Notes under the pieces: generated by a model
Databases searched by the model: none
Told to the model about the DNA's origin: nothing
Seen by the model: only the letters and a program-made list of their open reading frames with translations
Origin: Nansenia antarctica
Lineage: Eukaryota; Chordata; Actinopteri; Argentiniformes; Microstomatidae
NCBI GenBank assembly: GCA_963989245.1
Contig: OZ022339.1
Span: forward strand, 96,255,832 to 96,319,831
Reading direction: 5' to 3'
Length of the DNA stretch: 64,000 nt
Program-made: the position numbers and the translations under genes
Shown: one piece after another, positions 22,249-34,300 of the stretch
Position numbering within the stretch: position 1 is the first letter of the stretch
How the letters are laid out: each line of letters opens with the position of its first letter

Positions 22249-23831
22249 CTATATATATGTTTTAACCTAGCTGTAAATGGTTATGAGGGTTATAAGAATT
22301 ATTTGATCGACTGGCACCTACAATTCCATGACGGCCACAGCCCTAACATCATAAAAATGTGAGAATAAATGATTGTTCATCATTATAACAATTCCCAAAT
22401 ATTTGTACACATCTGCAAGAGACACTCAGAACAAGGACTACCAACATTTAACTCTGTTACCGGTAGCTTTACCTTTCCCCTCCATTTTCTCCTTGTACTC
22501 TGACATGCTGCTTCTCAGCAAAGTCAGAACCTCTGGTCGGTTCTCCAGCGGTCTGAGTTGGGTTGCAGACTTGGTAGAGCCAGCAGCACCTCTCCTAGAA
22601 GATTCCACTGAATGGAGAAAAAAAAAACACATGGCCTTCATGAACATTGCATTATGAAAAATATCAGTTTGATCTTTTACTGATCCAGAATCACAAGACG
22701 TCTTAGCCTTGAGAGTAAAATGAGGCCATACCTCTCTTGGCTTTGAGACACTCTGTATCCGGACCCTCTGGATGAATGGATCTGCGGCTGCGTAGGTACA
22801 AGCTGGGATCAACCGTTGAGTTGATCCCAACTGTCTTGGGTAAATTAATGTCCCCCATCAGATGTTTACCAAAGGAACCTGTCTCAGGACAACAGATACA
22901 TTTGACACAATGGACTAAATAGCAAAGCTAGAACATAACATTGAATTGGCCCGGACAAAAGGATCACTATTGGTCATCTAGGCTATTCTAAGAAAATAGA
23001 AAAACTGGTAGTAGTGTCCAGAGAAAAACTCACGTTTCTGCTGTGTGACATGGTGCTGGGAATCTGCCTCTGCAATCATCTCATCATCTTCATTCTGCTT
23101 CAGCTGTGGATCCTCATCTGTTTCCAGGACATCCATCTCATCCTCATCACTGCTGCAATCCGCATCCATCTCTGATTTACTCTTTTTGTTAGGGGACTCT
23201 TTGAGTTGAGAAAGCAAGTAGGAATCAACGGTATGCTCCAAGAAGACTAATAAAGAATAACTCAATAACAACTGCCCTAATCGAAAAGTTTAACTAGTAG
23301 TCAGTGTACTTTTACCATCATCCGAAGCATCCTGGATGTCATTGCCGTTGACAGGTCTGGACGGGATCTTGTTCTCTGCCCCTCGTGTCTTCCTCTTGAG
23401 GGGACCTCTGGGTGTCAACTCAACATTAACCGCTGGCGGGGGGTTAGAAAAAGAATAATAACAGCGTTAGCTTGTTAGCTAGATAGCTGGAATCTGTTAA
23501 GGGGTTCGCATAACTCGCATAACTTCCGATCGTTGACTTTATTTAACTGTCAGTGTAGACAGTGAGCAGCTACAACAATTGATTGTACTAGCTAGTTACA
23601 ATACCGCCGACTAAAGATGTGATATCGCTAGCTTAAGTCATCTATGGGCGATGCTGAAAAGCCCTAGACTGGCTAGAAGATGGCATGCGTAGCGTTAGCC
23701 AAGAGGCGAGCCTAGTACAGGGATAAGCTCGTAAACTAACATCGTTTAGATGACAAACCTCGCGCCGATTGTCTTGCCGACGTCCTCCTGGCTGGTTGAG
23801 CGACATTATTGTGTAAAACCTCAGGATCCAT
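20026..23831 (-). CDS. tor1aip1: torsin-1A-interacting protein 1-like (LAP1-type torsin activator)
   Basis: Exons from the start: 23759-23831, 23316-23432, 23034-23246, 22732-22878, 22473-22607, 21186-21319, 20998-21057 and 20026-20816. ATG at 23831 opens a basic, nuclear-type N-terminus (RRTSARQSAR). Acidic and Lys-rich exons follow, then one TM helix (MCQVLILLASMVLGLLCY) and the luminal torsin-activating domain. That domain has FYRYCDHENAAYK, then GLWSRISHL, whose Arg matches the arginine finger of human LAP1 and LULL1, and a Cys near the C-terminus. LAP1 spans the inner nuclear membrane and stimulates torsin ATPases. Most junctions are phase 1. The exon ending at 21186 ends in phase 0 while the next two need phase 1, so a small exon, alternative splicing or a 1-bp error remains unresolved. 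It is head-to-head with tor1aip2. Confidence 0.8.
22013..22181. mobile_element. TTAGGG-bearing palindromic element, copy A (left arm truncated)
   Basis: TTAGGG-like repeats and GACTTGGTACATGCTGGCATG lie left, CCCTAA-like repeats lie right, and it ends with CCCACATGTACC and GTACCGTAACA. The right arm matches copies B and C. The left outer arm is missing. It abuts a (TA)n run at 22182-22246 in a tor1aip1 intron. Confidence 0.75.
22182..22246. repeat. (TA)n microsatellite
   Basis: About 65 bp of TA directly next to palindromic element copy A. Confidence 0.9.
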
Positions 23832-24975
23832 GGTCGCACTGCAGTATCTAGTGCGGTCAAACGGAGTTAAGACTACATGAAGTTCTCAAAGCATTTTTTT
23901 CCAGGAGGACACGGAAGATTCATGACAGCACACCCCGACAACCGGAAATGAGTCCTATCTGCATAGATCTCGTTGGAAACCAAGGCTGTGTTCGGAATGG
24001 CATACTAGCATACTACTCATACTAGATATGACGTAGATTTTGAGTATATGCAGTGCGTTCACACTGTACAGTATGCGAGATTTGAGTATGAGAGAATCGC
24101 ATACTTATTATGAATTTAGTAGGCAGTATGCAGTATATACACTCATTGAGTATGCTAGTATGCAGTATGCTAGTATACCATTCCGAACACAGCCCAAATC
24201 TCTGGATGTATAATAATGTACCCAAGGGGGCACATTACAAACTAGACTAGAGGAATAATCTGTGGAAGAAGTAGGATTTATGGTAAGATTTGTTAACAAG
24301 GTGGCGCACCCGAATCGGGTTTATTTATTCATGTGAGAATTCAGAACAGAAAGAAAACGGCACTAAAATGCTGCTGGGTTAAATGCGGAACATAACGCTT
24401 TGCTTTCGCTTTCGCTTTTTTATCAACGATCAAGGCAATTCAAGATAGCTACTCTAATAACATCTCTTTTCTCTAGAACCCTGAATCTCAACGATATACT
24501 AGTAAGCTAGAAAATTCTGCATAGGTATGAGGTTGCTATAAAGTTATAGCCGCTTGCCAGTTTAGCTACACCGGTCAACATTGGCTAGTTTGGGCTAACC
24601 GGGTAGCTTGAACCGCCTGGGAATGATTTGCTACAGTATTAGCTAGATTATATTATATTATATCACAGCTGCCAAGTCTCACGCAATCCCAGCCCTGTTA
24701 TATTATAGTATTAGCTAGCTATATAAACAAGCTCTCTCCATACTGGCGTTCACTGCTTGCTTACGTTCTACGTTTTGAGACAGCTTTTTTTCTTTAATAT
24801 CTTGGCTAAGCAACATAACATCATCATTACTAAAGGCTTACTCAAGCATTGTGCGGTTAGAAAAGTGAACCAGATGTGTTCTTGTGATAGTGACTGATGA
24901 TACTCTCCTTTTACAGCGAATTTGAAACCCAATGGTTCACCGTGAGTAAGGAAGGTGCCCCTTACCCCAACAGAA
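23832..24975. promoter_or_regulatory. Shared bidirectional promoter region of tor1aip1 and tor1aip2
   Basis: The two tor1aip genes start about 1.1 kb apart and diverge. The interval should hold both promoters and leader exons. It also contains MITE C copy 1. No decisive TATA box was identified, so the call rests on position. Confidence 0.5.
23984..24194. mobile_element. MITE family C, copy 1
   Basis: A 211-bp element whose ends are GGCTGTGTTCGGAATGG and its inverse, filled with ATACTAGCATACT-type motifs. It is flanked on both sides by CAA (23981-23983 and 24195-24197), an apparent 3-bp duplication. The longer relative at 52226-53586 is flanked by ATG. A 3-bp duplication fits PIF/Harbinger-like elements, but I do not assign it firmly. 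Confidence 0.75.
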
Positions 24976-27156
24976 ATGGCAGAGGCAGACCCCACCCAAA
25001 TAGGCCTACTTGATACAGGTTACATTCCGCTAATGACTAAATCAATGGATTCCTAACAAGTCAATTAGGAGAACCAATTCATGTCTTTCTTTGTCGCTTA
25101 ACTTTTTCTCAGGCACCGGGGACGGGGACAACCTCTCATCCACCACTGTGGGCAAGGGTACAGCTAGCAATGAGCATGAACAAAAGGAGACTACCGGTAG
25201 TAGAAAGCATAGTGTAATAGAAAGAAATACAACTGGAGAAGATCCCAGCCCCACTGAAGGTGAGATACGTAAGGTTTTGCCATAGATGATGTACCGTTTA
25301 ATGATTTTCAGCATTCTGGCTCACTTCTTGGTCTCTGTTTTTGTTGTTGCTTCCTACTCGGGGGGGGGGGGGGGCAGTGAGTCTAAATCAGGCCAATGAA
25401 GTGGATGATGAGAATGTCATCACTGCCCATCAAGAGATTAGTGAAGAGACCTCCACTGAAAGTGGAGAATCAACTGACCAGACAATTGACAAACCTTCCA
25501 GTAAGATTCCCTTTTCCCTTCAGTTCTTAGACTGTACATTAGGAGCTTGTAACTGTAGTTAGTAGTCCCTTTTTACTGTACTTAGTAGTGACCATAGTCC
25601 TCTTATTATGTCTCTATACAGAGAGTGATCATGGAGACGGACTTCCGCAACAACAGGACCTAGACAACCCAGACAGTGAGCTTAGAGAGGGTAAGAATGC
25701 CTGGCATCCCTGTTCAAAACCTACCTAAAATCAGATGACAGTGAGAATTTAGTATGACTTTGTTGTGGTAAATGATTGGTTTGCTGTCTTTTACCTGTTG
25801 TTCCTTTTTACGAGTGTTATAATTGTTGTTGTTTTTTTATCCCTGGTTAGATCAGAGTGGCAAAACGAAGAAGCCCCTCCAAATAAATGTGTCTGAAAGC
25901 CATGTCTGCGAATTGGAGTGTAACACACAAAAAAAGGGGGCCACAGCCCTCACCTTAAACCAAAGCTCTGGGATTGCTGAAGAACCTTTTGGGACTGCTA
26001 AAGAACCTTGTAGGACTGCTGAAGAACCTTCTGGTATTGCTGAAGAACCTTCTGGTATTGCTGAAGAACCTTCTGAGACTGCCAAAGTACCTTCTGAGAC
26101 TGCCAAAGAACCTTCTGGGACTGCTAAAGAACCTTCTGGGACTGCTAAAGAACCTTCTGGGACTGCTAAAGAACTTTCTGGGACTACTAAAGAACGTAAG
26201 ACAGCTGTTTCCATGTATCCATCTTGACTACTAGACAGAAGGGTCTGTTTCACTTCTAGTTACTCTCTTATACTGTACTTTTAGTATGTGTCCAGGGAGC
26301 TGGAAGGTGTACTACTAAGTACTGGTTGATTTGGTATTTTCAAACGTTGAACAACATATAACAGCAGCATTTTCTTCTGCCCTCCTTAGGTAATCCTGCT
26401 GTTATTGTGGGGATTTTGCTAGCATTTTTGTCCGTCCTGGTGATGTGGTTTAACAGTACTCCGTCTCCACCTGAGCAGACAAAGATCGGCCCAGTAGACA
26501 TCTTCCTCAGGGAGAGGAAGAGGGTGGAGGCAGAGTTCCCTGGCCAGCGTCCTGAGCTATGGAGGAGGAGCATGATCCACCTGCAGAGGCACCTCCAGAT
26601 GGCCCAGCCCACAGAACCCGTCAGCCTGATCCTGACAGGCGGCCGCAGAGCTGAGAAGACACTGCAATGCCTGGCCCATCGCCTGGCCTCCGCCTACTCT
26701 TCTGCCCACAATGCCTCTGTTCTACACATCGATGGCGCTAGCAAAGCCACCCAGGACAGCGACCAGGTGAAGCTGGACATCGATGGTCAGCTGCGGGGCG
26801 CCTTCGAGGGGGACAAGCCCGTGGCTGTCATCCACCGCTTTGAGGAGCTGCCTCCGGGCTCCACCCTCATCTTCTACCGCTACTGCGACCACGAAAACGC
26901 CGCCTACAAGAAGGCTCTGCTGATCTTCACTGTGCTGCTGGAGAGAGAAGAAGAGGTGCCGGCCCATCTGAGCCTGAGTATGGTGGAGGAGATGGTGGAC
27001 GACCACCTCCAGGCAAAGTTCCTCTCCTCAGACCACCCGGCAACCTTTGATGAGATGGACATGGACAAGTTTAGTGGACTGTGGAGCCGCATCTCGCACC
27101 TCGTCCTGCCTGTGGCAGCAGTGGAGGGTGTGGAGAAGCGGGGGTGTGGGGTGTGA
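24976..27156 (+). CDS. tor1aip2: torsin-1A-interacting protein 2-like (LULL1-type torsin activator)
   Basis: Six exons: 24976-25018, 25113-25259, 25378-25500, 25622-25690, 25851-26195 and 26390-27156. All junctions are phase 1, giving 497 residues. The N-terminal half is acidic and polar, with a 21-bp coding repeat in exon 5. A TM helix (VIVGILLAFLSVLVMWF) begins exon 6, followed by the luminal AAA-like torsin cofactor domain with PELWRRS, FYRYCDHENAAYK, GLWSRISHLVLP (arginine-finger Arg) and a Cys near the end (RGCGV). LULL1 acts in the ER and activates torsin ATPases. The start is uncertain: ATG at 24976 has a good context but a weak GTTACA donor; ATG at 24932 with a strong GTGAGT donor also stays in frame. 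Paralogy with the inverted neighbour supports the call. Confidence 0.85.
25360..25377 (+). promoter_or_regulatory. Splice acceptor behind a 15-G run
   Basis: The acceptor of tor1aip2 exon 3 is preceded by fifteen consecutive G residues (25360-25374) before CAG; the pyrimidine-rich stretch lies only upstream of the G run. Confidence 0.7.
25966..26195 (+). repeat. Coding 21-bp minisatellite in tor1aip2
   Basis: About eleven in-frame 21-bp units encode variants of EPSGTAK or EPSGIAE. The last three or four units are nearly identical, suggesting recent expansion. The region lies in the N-terminal domain just before the TM exon. Long frames on the opposite strand are shadows of the repeat. Confidence 0.9.
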
Positions 27157-28343
27157 CAGTGGGAGTCTAGAATGTGTTTCTATCTAAACAAAACAAGCTG
27201 AAGCATGTTCCCAGATCTTTATTTGGGCTAATATCATTGTCCTAAATATGTAGGGGTTCAATAATGGTCTCTCAGTCAGCAGAGCAAATGTTTTTGTTTT
27301 GCGTTGGGCCCTCGAGAGAAAGAAGGCTCTTAGCAATAATACATAGACAATACCTATTTATAAAATTTCTGTGGAGGTTTGTCTTAAAATTTGATCTCAG
27401 TATAAATCATGTTTTGGGAAATGGGATTCAGATGTAGGGCCTGGCACTTTACTATTAGTCTACAAGAAACAACATTTGGGTCTGATGCACCCAGAGAGAA
27501 AATGCATTAAAATAAAAACTACAATGGGTCTTAAAATATAATTTATGATCTTGAAGACATTATGATATGGTTGTATATTTGTGAGATCGGCTTCTAATGA
27601 AGTATGTGATTCTTGTGAATTATGTTTTTAACAATTGTACTCTAAAATGGTTGTTGTTCCTATGGACGCTATTGATCATAGAGTTCCACTATGTGTAAGA
27701 CAGACTCCCAGTGTTTATCATGACTTTTTTGTAACCATGGGTTTACTTTGTCAGTAATACCTAGGTTGCCTCACCTTATTTTGATAACAGATCATGTATC
27801 AGATGCATTCGAATAATCACTGTATGTGCCTTAAATTAAATAAAGGATTGTAAGGGTGTGCTTGCATGTTGTTATTGAATACATGTATTGCGAGAGGGCG
27901 CCAAAGACCATCTTTTCTGTTGGGTTAGGAATACATGTGCCGTTACGATTTTGGATTTGATGAGACGTAAATTCACAAAACTGACGTCAGGTCTTCTCTC
28001 TTCCACTCCGCTGCGAGTCAAACACATACACAGTCCCGCTCATCACCGCTGTTACTCGCAGCGGATGCAGACACACAAGGGACCATACAACACTTGCTTT
28101 CAATTTGACCAACAACTAGAGATAGCTGTTTCATTTCATTTCACATGAAGCTGGTGGCAGAATGAGATGCGGACAGCTGTAAAGTTGCCATTTATGTAAT
28201 TCGTTATTTCGGTGGGTTTTCTAGGCTATATCGGCTATGGAAATTAAAAGGCAGCGAAAATAAGATCGAGTGACAGGCAGTCTGTGCCTGCGAGAAAACC
28301 CGTCGTTTTCAGCGTGTGTAGCCTACTCTGCTCTCCTTGCGTT
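27157..28343 (+). other. tor1aip2 3'UTR and intergenic gap to olfml2b
   Basis: The tor1aip2 3'UTR probably ends after AATAAA at 27839-27844. The remaining 500 bp should contain the olfml2b promoter and 5'UTR. No other gene is seen. Confidence 0.5.
27839..27844 (+). terminator. AATAAA poly(A) signal, tor1aip2
   Basis: Canonical signal 683 bp after the stop, followed by a T/G-rich stretch (GGGTGTGCTTGCATGTTGTT). Confidence 0.6.
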
Positions 28344-31300
28344 ATGGCTAAATTGAAGTTTGTGTGCGTTATCTGGTGCGCATTTTTGGCGTGGTGTTCT
28401 GCAGCGCCAAGAGGTCCCACAGCCGTACCTGTGGAGGACAAGTCTGGGATTAATTCTGATCACAAAGAGGACCTCAGAGAACAGATTGACACGCTGCCGC
28501 AGGAGATGGACAGCCAGAACATCCTCACTCAGGTAAGCTCATGGTGCCAACATTGCGTCTAGGCAATTCTGTAGGCTATTGCTATTTCTGTGAAATGAGG
28601 AATATATATATATATATATTTGTTTAATATGATTAGACTCAACATTGATCTGATATGATTCAGGAAATCAAGAATATGCAGTGATAATGCATAATGGATT
28701 AAGCAACAGCACAATAGCCCCCCCATGTTTATGTTTATGTGGGGTAGTGGTGGTCTAGTCAGTGGATAGTGAGTTGGACTTGTGATCGGAAGGTTGTGAG
28801 TTCAAATCCCGCCTGAAACCACACCACTACTAGTGTGCCCTTGAGTAAGGCACGTAGCCCTCAGTTACTCCAGGGGGAATGTCCCTGTAATTCGTAATTG
28901 TAAATCGCTTTGGATTAAAAGCGTCTGCTAAATGGCAAAATTAATTAAAATTAAAATTAATGTTTATGTTTATGTGTTCTGATTCTACGTGGTGGAAAAT
29001 GCGTCCGTCCTCTTCTCTTTGTAGCTGCTGGGTGATTATGACAAAGTGAAAGCCCTCTCGGAAGGCTCTGACTGTCGGTGTAAATGTGTTGTCAGACCCC
29101 TGAGCAGGAGCGCCTGCCGGCGGATCGAAGAGGGGAGCGCAACGGCGCAGGACTTCTACACAGTGGAGACTATCACATCTGGACCAGAGTGCAGGTGCGC
29201 CTGCATCGCGCCCCCGTCGGCCTTGAACCCGTGCGAGGGGGACTACAGGCTGAAACAGCTACGGGAAGCTGGGAAAGACAACATAAAGGTGACCGCACTT
29301 TATGCATTAGCGTAGTTCCAATCCCCTATGGTGTGGCTCGGAACGTGGGCCAGGTCGATGCAACTTTGTATACTTTTTTCTAATAATGAAGGTGTTTATT
29401 TGTCATTTGTCCTTCCCATGGGCGTCAGCAGCTTTTTGAATGTGGGGGGGACACTTATTTTTCGGGGGGTCTGGGGGTCCTCCCCCCGAAATTTTTTAAA
29501 TAGTAGATTCAATTTCCTGCATTCTGGTGCGTTTTACACCCAAAATAATCTCCCTCTTTCTTTGTTTTTCCTTGGAGCTGGCATGGTCTGCAATTACTGA
29601 CTACTATTATGTTTTGGTTTAACTCACAGAGGCCTGACACTGACACGTGGCACTTTTTAGGTACTTTATTAAATATGAAGATTCAAAAAGAATCAAAGAG
29701 TGAATTAGAAAAGAATGAGGTAACTTTGAGTCAACAAATTGAATAAAAAGTTATGAGGAAACATAAAATATGTACCTAGGCTACTCAGAGCCTATTACAA
29801 TCAAACTTAGCCCTCTTCAGTGCATTGCAGAACATACAACTATAACAAACAAACAAAATCAAAGAGTGAATTAGAGCTGTCTCCACTGCCCCTGCCTGCT
29901 GCCCCTGCCTCTGACTCACTCTCACTCTCAACCACCTATATCAGGAGAAATGGGGATGCATTGAGCACTTGTTCATATTGTTTTTCTCTAATAGAACATT
30001 TGACATAGAAATACAATCATCAATACAAAAAATACAATCACAAGCATTTTAGAAATAGAAAAATAAATGGAACAGGTGTTTTCTTCTTATTTTTTAACCC
30101 TAGCTCAAGCAATCAGATGCAAAATTGATTCTTTGGGTGGGTGCAATGGCCAAATTAAATAGTGCAAATGCTCAGGGCAATGAACACGGGCAGGAGATGC
30201 AATAATGACAGGACAGGTAAGCACTGTGAGGTGTTTGTCGCCATTCTGTGCTTTTGATGACATTTCGCCTGTGTCTGTTCTGCATTTAAACATGTCTAAC
30301 CGCACTAGTAATGCCTAACAAAACTGCTAGTGCCATATAGCTGATCTAGCTCGTATTTGGTTGCTAGTAGGCTATGCTAATTCTATTGCTAATACAGAGA
30401 ATGTCTCATAAGGTGCTAACATTCTTATCAGAAAAGCTGGCTGTGTTTGACCTTGGGAGAACGCAATGTTGCTGTTTGGCCACTCACGGGAAAACTTGGA
30501 TGACTTTGACTTACTTTTCTCTTCTTAGAAAAAAAAAATCCTTATATCCATCTTGGTGGATGATCTAAATATCGTCTTGCCTCAGTCTGAATGTTTTGAA
30601 TCTGCGTGCGTGTCTGATGCTGCGTGCCGTTAAAAACAGAAGTAAAACGCGGAGTGGATTTCTGGATATGGGCAATCCCCTACTCATAAAGTGGAACGGA
30701 TTTGATTGTGAAGCAATGAAAATAACGCTGACCAGTCATGCAACATATTTTTGATGGCAAATGTGGGGGGGTCCAAACGACCTTGTTTCAAAGGTGGGGG
30801 GGACACGTCCCCCCCCAAATATATGGTGGTGACGCCCATGGTCCTTCCCCATTTGCACAGAGGAGCTAGATGTTTACTTTGATTTTGTGCACATGCATTG
30901 ACGTCTTACTTGAGAGCAACCCGCTGATGGAATCTGCTTGATCTTTTCAGCTCTCCACAATCATTGAATTGCTGGAGGGATCATTCTATGGCATGGATCT
31001 ACTGAAGCTGCACTCCATCACCACGAAGCTCCTGGATCGAGTAGAGAATATTGAAAAGGTAAGTCAGCTGTTACTGGGCATAGAGGGGGTGAACCACACC
31101 TAATGAAAACTGAGAACAACCTCCTGGCTGAAGTCTCAACCCAGCTGTAAGTGGACTGGATGTTTATGCTGTAAATTGGAACAACCTCAGCCAGTTGAGT
31201 GAAGAAACCACTGTGAGTTGGCCTCTGGACCCATGGGTCTAATGAAATACCCTCACAGGGACAATTATTCTACTCTATTGGTGGTTCAATTATACTGCCT

Positions 31301-34300
31301 GCCACTGGCCAATGCTCTTTACAGACTTGGAAGACTTGTCCAACCAGGCTTTCCTTAAATGATGGAAATTAAAATCTGCCTGAAGCATAACAACTTTCTG
31401 AATAAAGTGAGCTGATGTCTGGAAAACACCCTCATTGGTCCCCAGTAGATAACTATAACTATTTTGGATGCCTAGTAGGCCTACTTACAACAAATCAATC
31501 AAATGTTCCTAAACATAATCGTCTAGCTCAGTATAATGCTTGTGAAAACATTCTTTCCTAACTTCATCATGCCAATCTCACCATAGTTGTCTTTTAAACC
31601 TGCCCTGTCTAATTGCATCCATCCAGGCTGTCTCTCAGAACCACACCAAGGATGAGGCTGGCCCAGAGACGCCTACCCCTATTCAGCCACAGGTCAAAGA
31701 ATACCCGCCCACAAGCTCAGTCCCCTTGCGTCAGGAAAAGAGGAAGATACTCAGTGAGCTGAAGAACAGGGCCGCAGCATATCAGAACACAGAGGTGGGT
31801 GGGGTCTTGTGGGGCAGCCAGGTTTTCGATCAAGAGAATGAGGAGACCAGTGATGTGTGGCTATTGGCCACAGAAAAGATTAGTCCTAAATTCCATGTGT
31901 TTCCACGGTGCATTTATGTCTAGGGTTAGACCTAATATATGACACTGATAGATTTCCTGACAGAAATTCAAAATATTTACTTTTCTTTTCTTTTTTCTCA
32001 CCATCATGACCTCCTCTGCCTAATTGCCAGCACAGTCAGTCAGTGCCTGGTTTTGAAAATGGAAACCAACGATTATAACAATAATAGCCTTGTCACATTG
32101 CCTTCATCAAAACCGTTTGACCAAAAACATGCAGTGCTTTAGAAAAAAGGCACATCGAATATTCCAATAATTACTGAGGTCATTTGAGACTTGGCAAATC
32201 CAGTGGATTACTCACATCAGAGAGTCCATCAGAGACGGGTCCAGGCGAGCTAACGCCTGACGCGATCTGGATCCATTACACTCTTAACCTGAGGTGGAGA
32301 CAGACACTGTCCTTCAGTGAGGAATGGACCCTGGAAACAATGTTCTATGACAATTGCCAGAATGTTGAAAAAGAGATTTCGAAAAACACGCCAAATCATC
32401 ACTGAGCAATATATTTTTGCCAAAAGAGTAAATCAATTGTATTTGGATACCTAATTGTTTATTTTTACAAATGGCTTCATCTTCATTAACAGGAGAGGTA
32501 TGAAGAGAGGTTCGTTGGGAAACATGAATTCTCCAGGTCCTCGCTGAAGAGTGATGGTCCCCACCCCACCACACAGGTTACCCCCCTGGTGACCACCGTG
32601 GTTGGAGCCGACCAGGAGGTGTCCCAGGGGGTGAAGATGGGCCCTAACGGGATGGTTATCAGGGGGATGACCTTCTACAAATCCGACCAAATGTTGGCAG
32701 ATGATGGGGAGCCAGGGGAGAACTGTAAGTCCAAACATTCTGGTTACTGTACCTAAAAAGATCAAGCCTGTTCTTTCCTCTAAAAGTATAGAGAATATAA
32801 TGTAGAAACATTTTATGACAGTGTCTTAGACAAAGTCTTAGAACTCCATTGAGGTTGTTTTTTTTTATCATGGCTTTCCCAACCATCTTATGATAGTTCA
32901 AAACAGACAAATCTGTTCTATGTCTCACTCGTTGCTAATGAAGCTGTAGTGTATAGCACCAGTCCAGCTCCCTTGCTAGAGACTAGGGGTGGGCATCGAC
33001 GATCGATAATTGATCGATAAGGATCTTGGTCGATCACAAAATAAAACATTTGGTCGATCACAAAAAAATCTTTTTTTTTTTTTTGTGATCGACCAAATGT
33101 TTTATTTTGTGATCGACCAAGATCCTTATCGATCAATTATCGATCGTCGATGCCCACCCCTACTAGAGACTCCACAGATTTAAAACCTTTGGCACAGCTG
33201 CTCTGTGCAGTGCGGAGACTTTGTGAACCAAGTATTCCCATAAAATACAGGGAAGGGAAAGCAAGCACTGAGTTTACTCTGTCATCTGCTGTGGCGAACG
33301 CATCCACAAAGCCTCAGAGACGCAAGCAGCCTGGCCGTCTGTCTCTTTTACAACTGTTTGTGTCGTGGGAGAACTGACTTGGCATTCCACTTATTTGTGT
33401 AGAGTCAGAAATACTACTTTGTGTAGAGTCAGTAAGTAACCTTACTGTGTTTGCTCCACTAGGCTATCATCGTTACTATTCAACCATATGCAGTCACTGT
33501 AGTGATTATTGTAGTCAGTAATGACATCCATAATAACCACCGTTATACATTTACACATACGCTTTTGGAAGAAATGTTTTCGACTAGTGTTTTTCCCTCC
33601 CTGACCGACCAGTTTTTGAGTATGATGGATTCAGTGGTGACGGCCCAGTCAACCTCCTCATCGAGGAGCAGCTCCTCCAACACAGAGCCACGGCTCCCAG
33701 GGCCAGAGTGAGGGCCAGACCAAGATCAGCTCGGCCAAAGAGTGCCAGACCGGAGGCGAAGGCCAAGCAGACCACCGTGGAGGTGTCCACCGATGCCATG
33801 GCAATTCCTTATGAGCATGTGAATACGGTTGCAAAGACCACCCCATCCACTATGGGAAATACTCCAGATGGAACATCCATTGCCAAGCAGACTGTCACCA
33901 TGACCAGGCACAGTGTTACTAACTCAACTGTGGTTCAGACCACTGGTCAGACCATTACAAGAGTCACTAAATACCCCATCCCCATCATGGTCAAACCAGC
34001 CAGCACCTCTGTCAGCCTTAAGCCAAAGACCACAAAAGGACCACACACAACAACAAGCATAAATACAGCCATGACCACGCAGGTACCTGTAGCCAAGGAG
34101 ACCACTAGGCTCACTACCAGTAAGAAACCTATCATCACCATGGAAACCAAGGTGAAAGACTCAGCACACACCATGGACAGCACTACTACTACTACAGATG
34201 AGGTGACCGCTGAAGGACCAATCTTGACTAAAGACACTTCTACCAGCACTATCACGATAGCCACTGCAATCGCCACCACAACGTCTGCTACAACCACAGC

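Noticed and set aside
25852..26253. Minus-strand 133-residue open frame
   Set aside because: Antisense shadow of the tor1aip2 coding minisatellite.
28741..28830. tRNA-like sequence with B box
   Set aside because: Head of SINE family C flanked by 16-bp duplications, not a tRNA gene.
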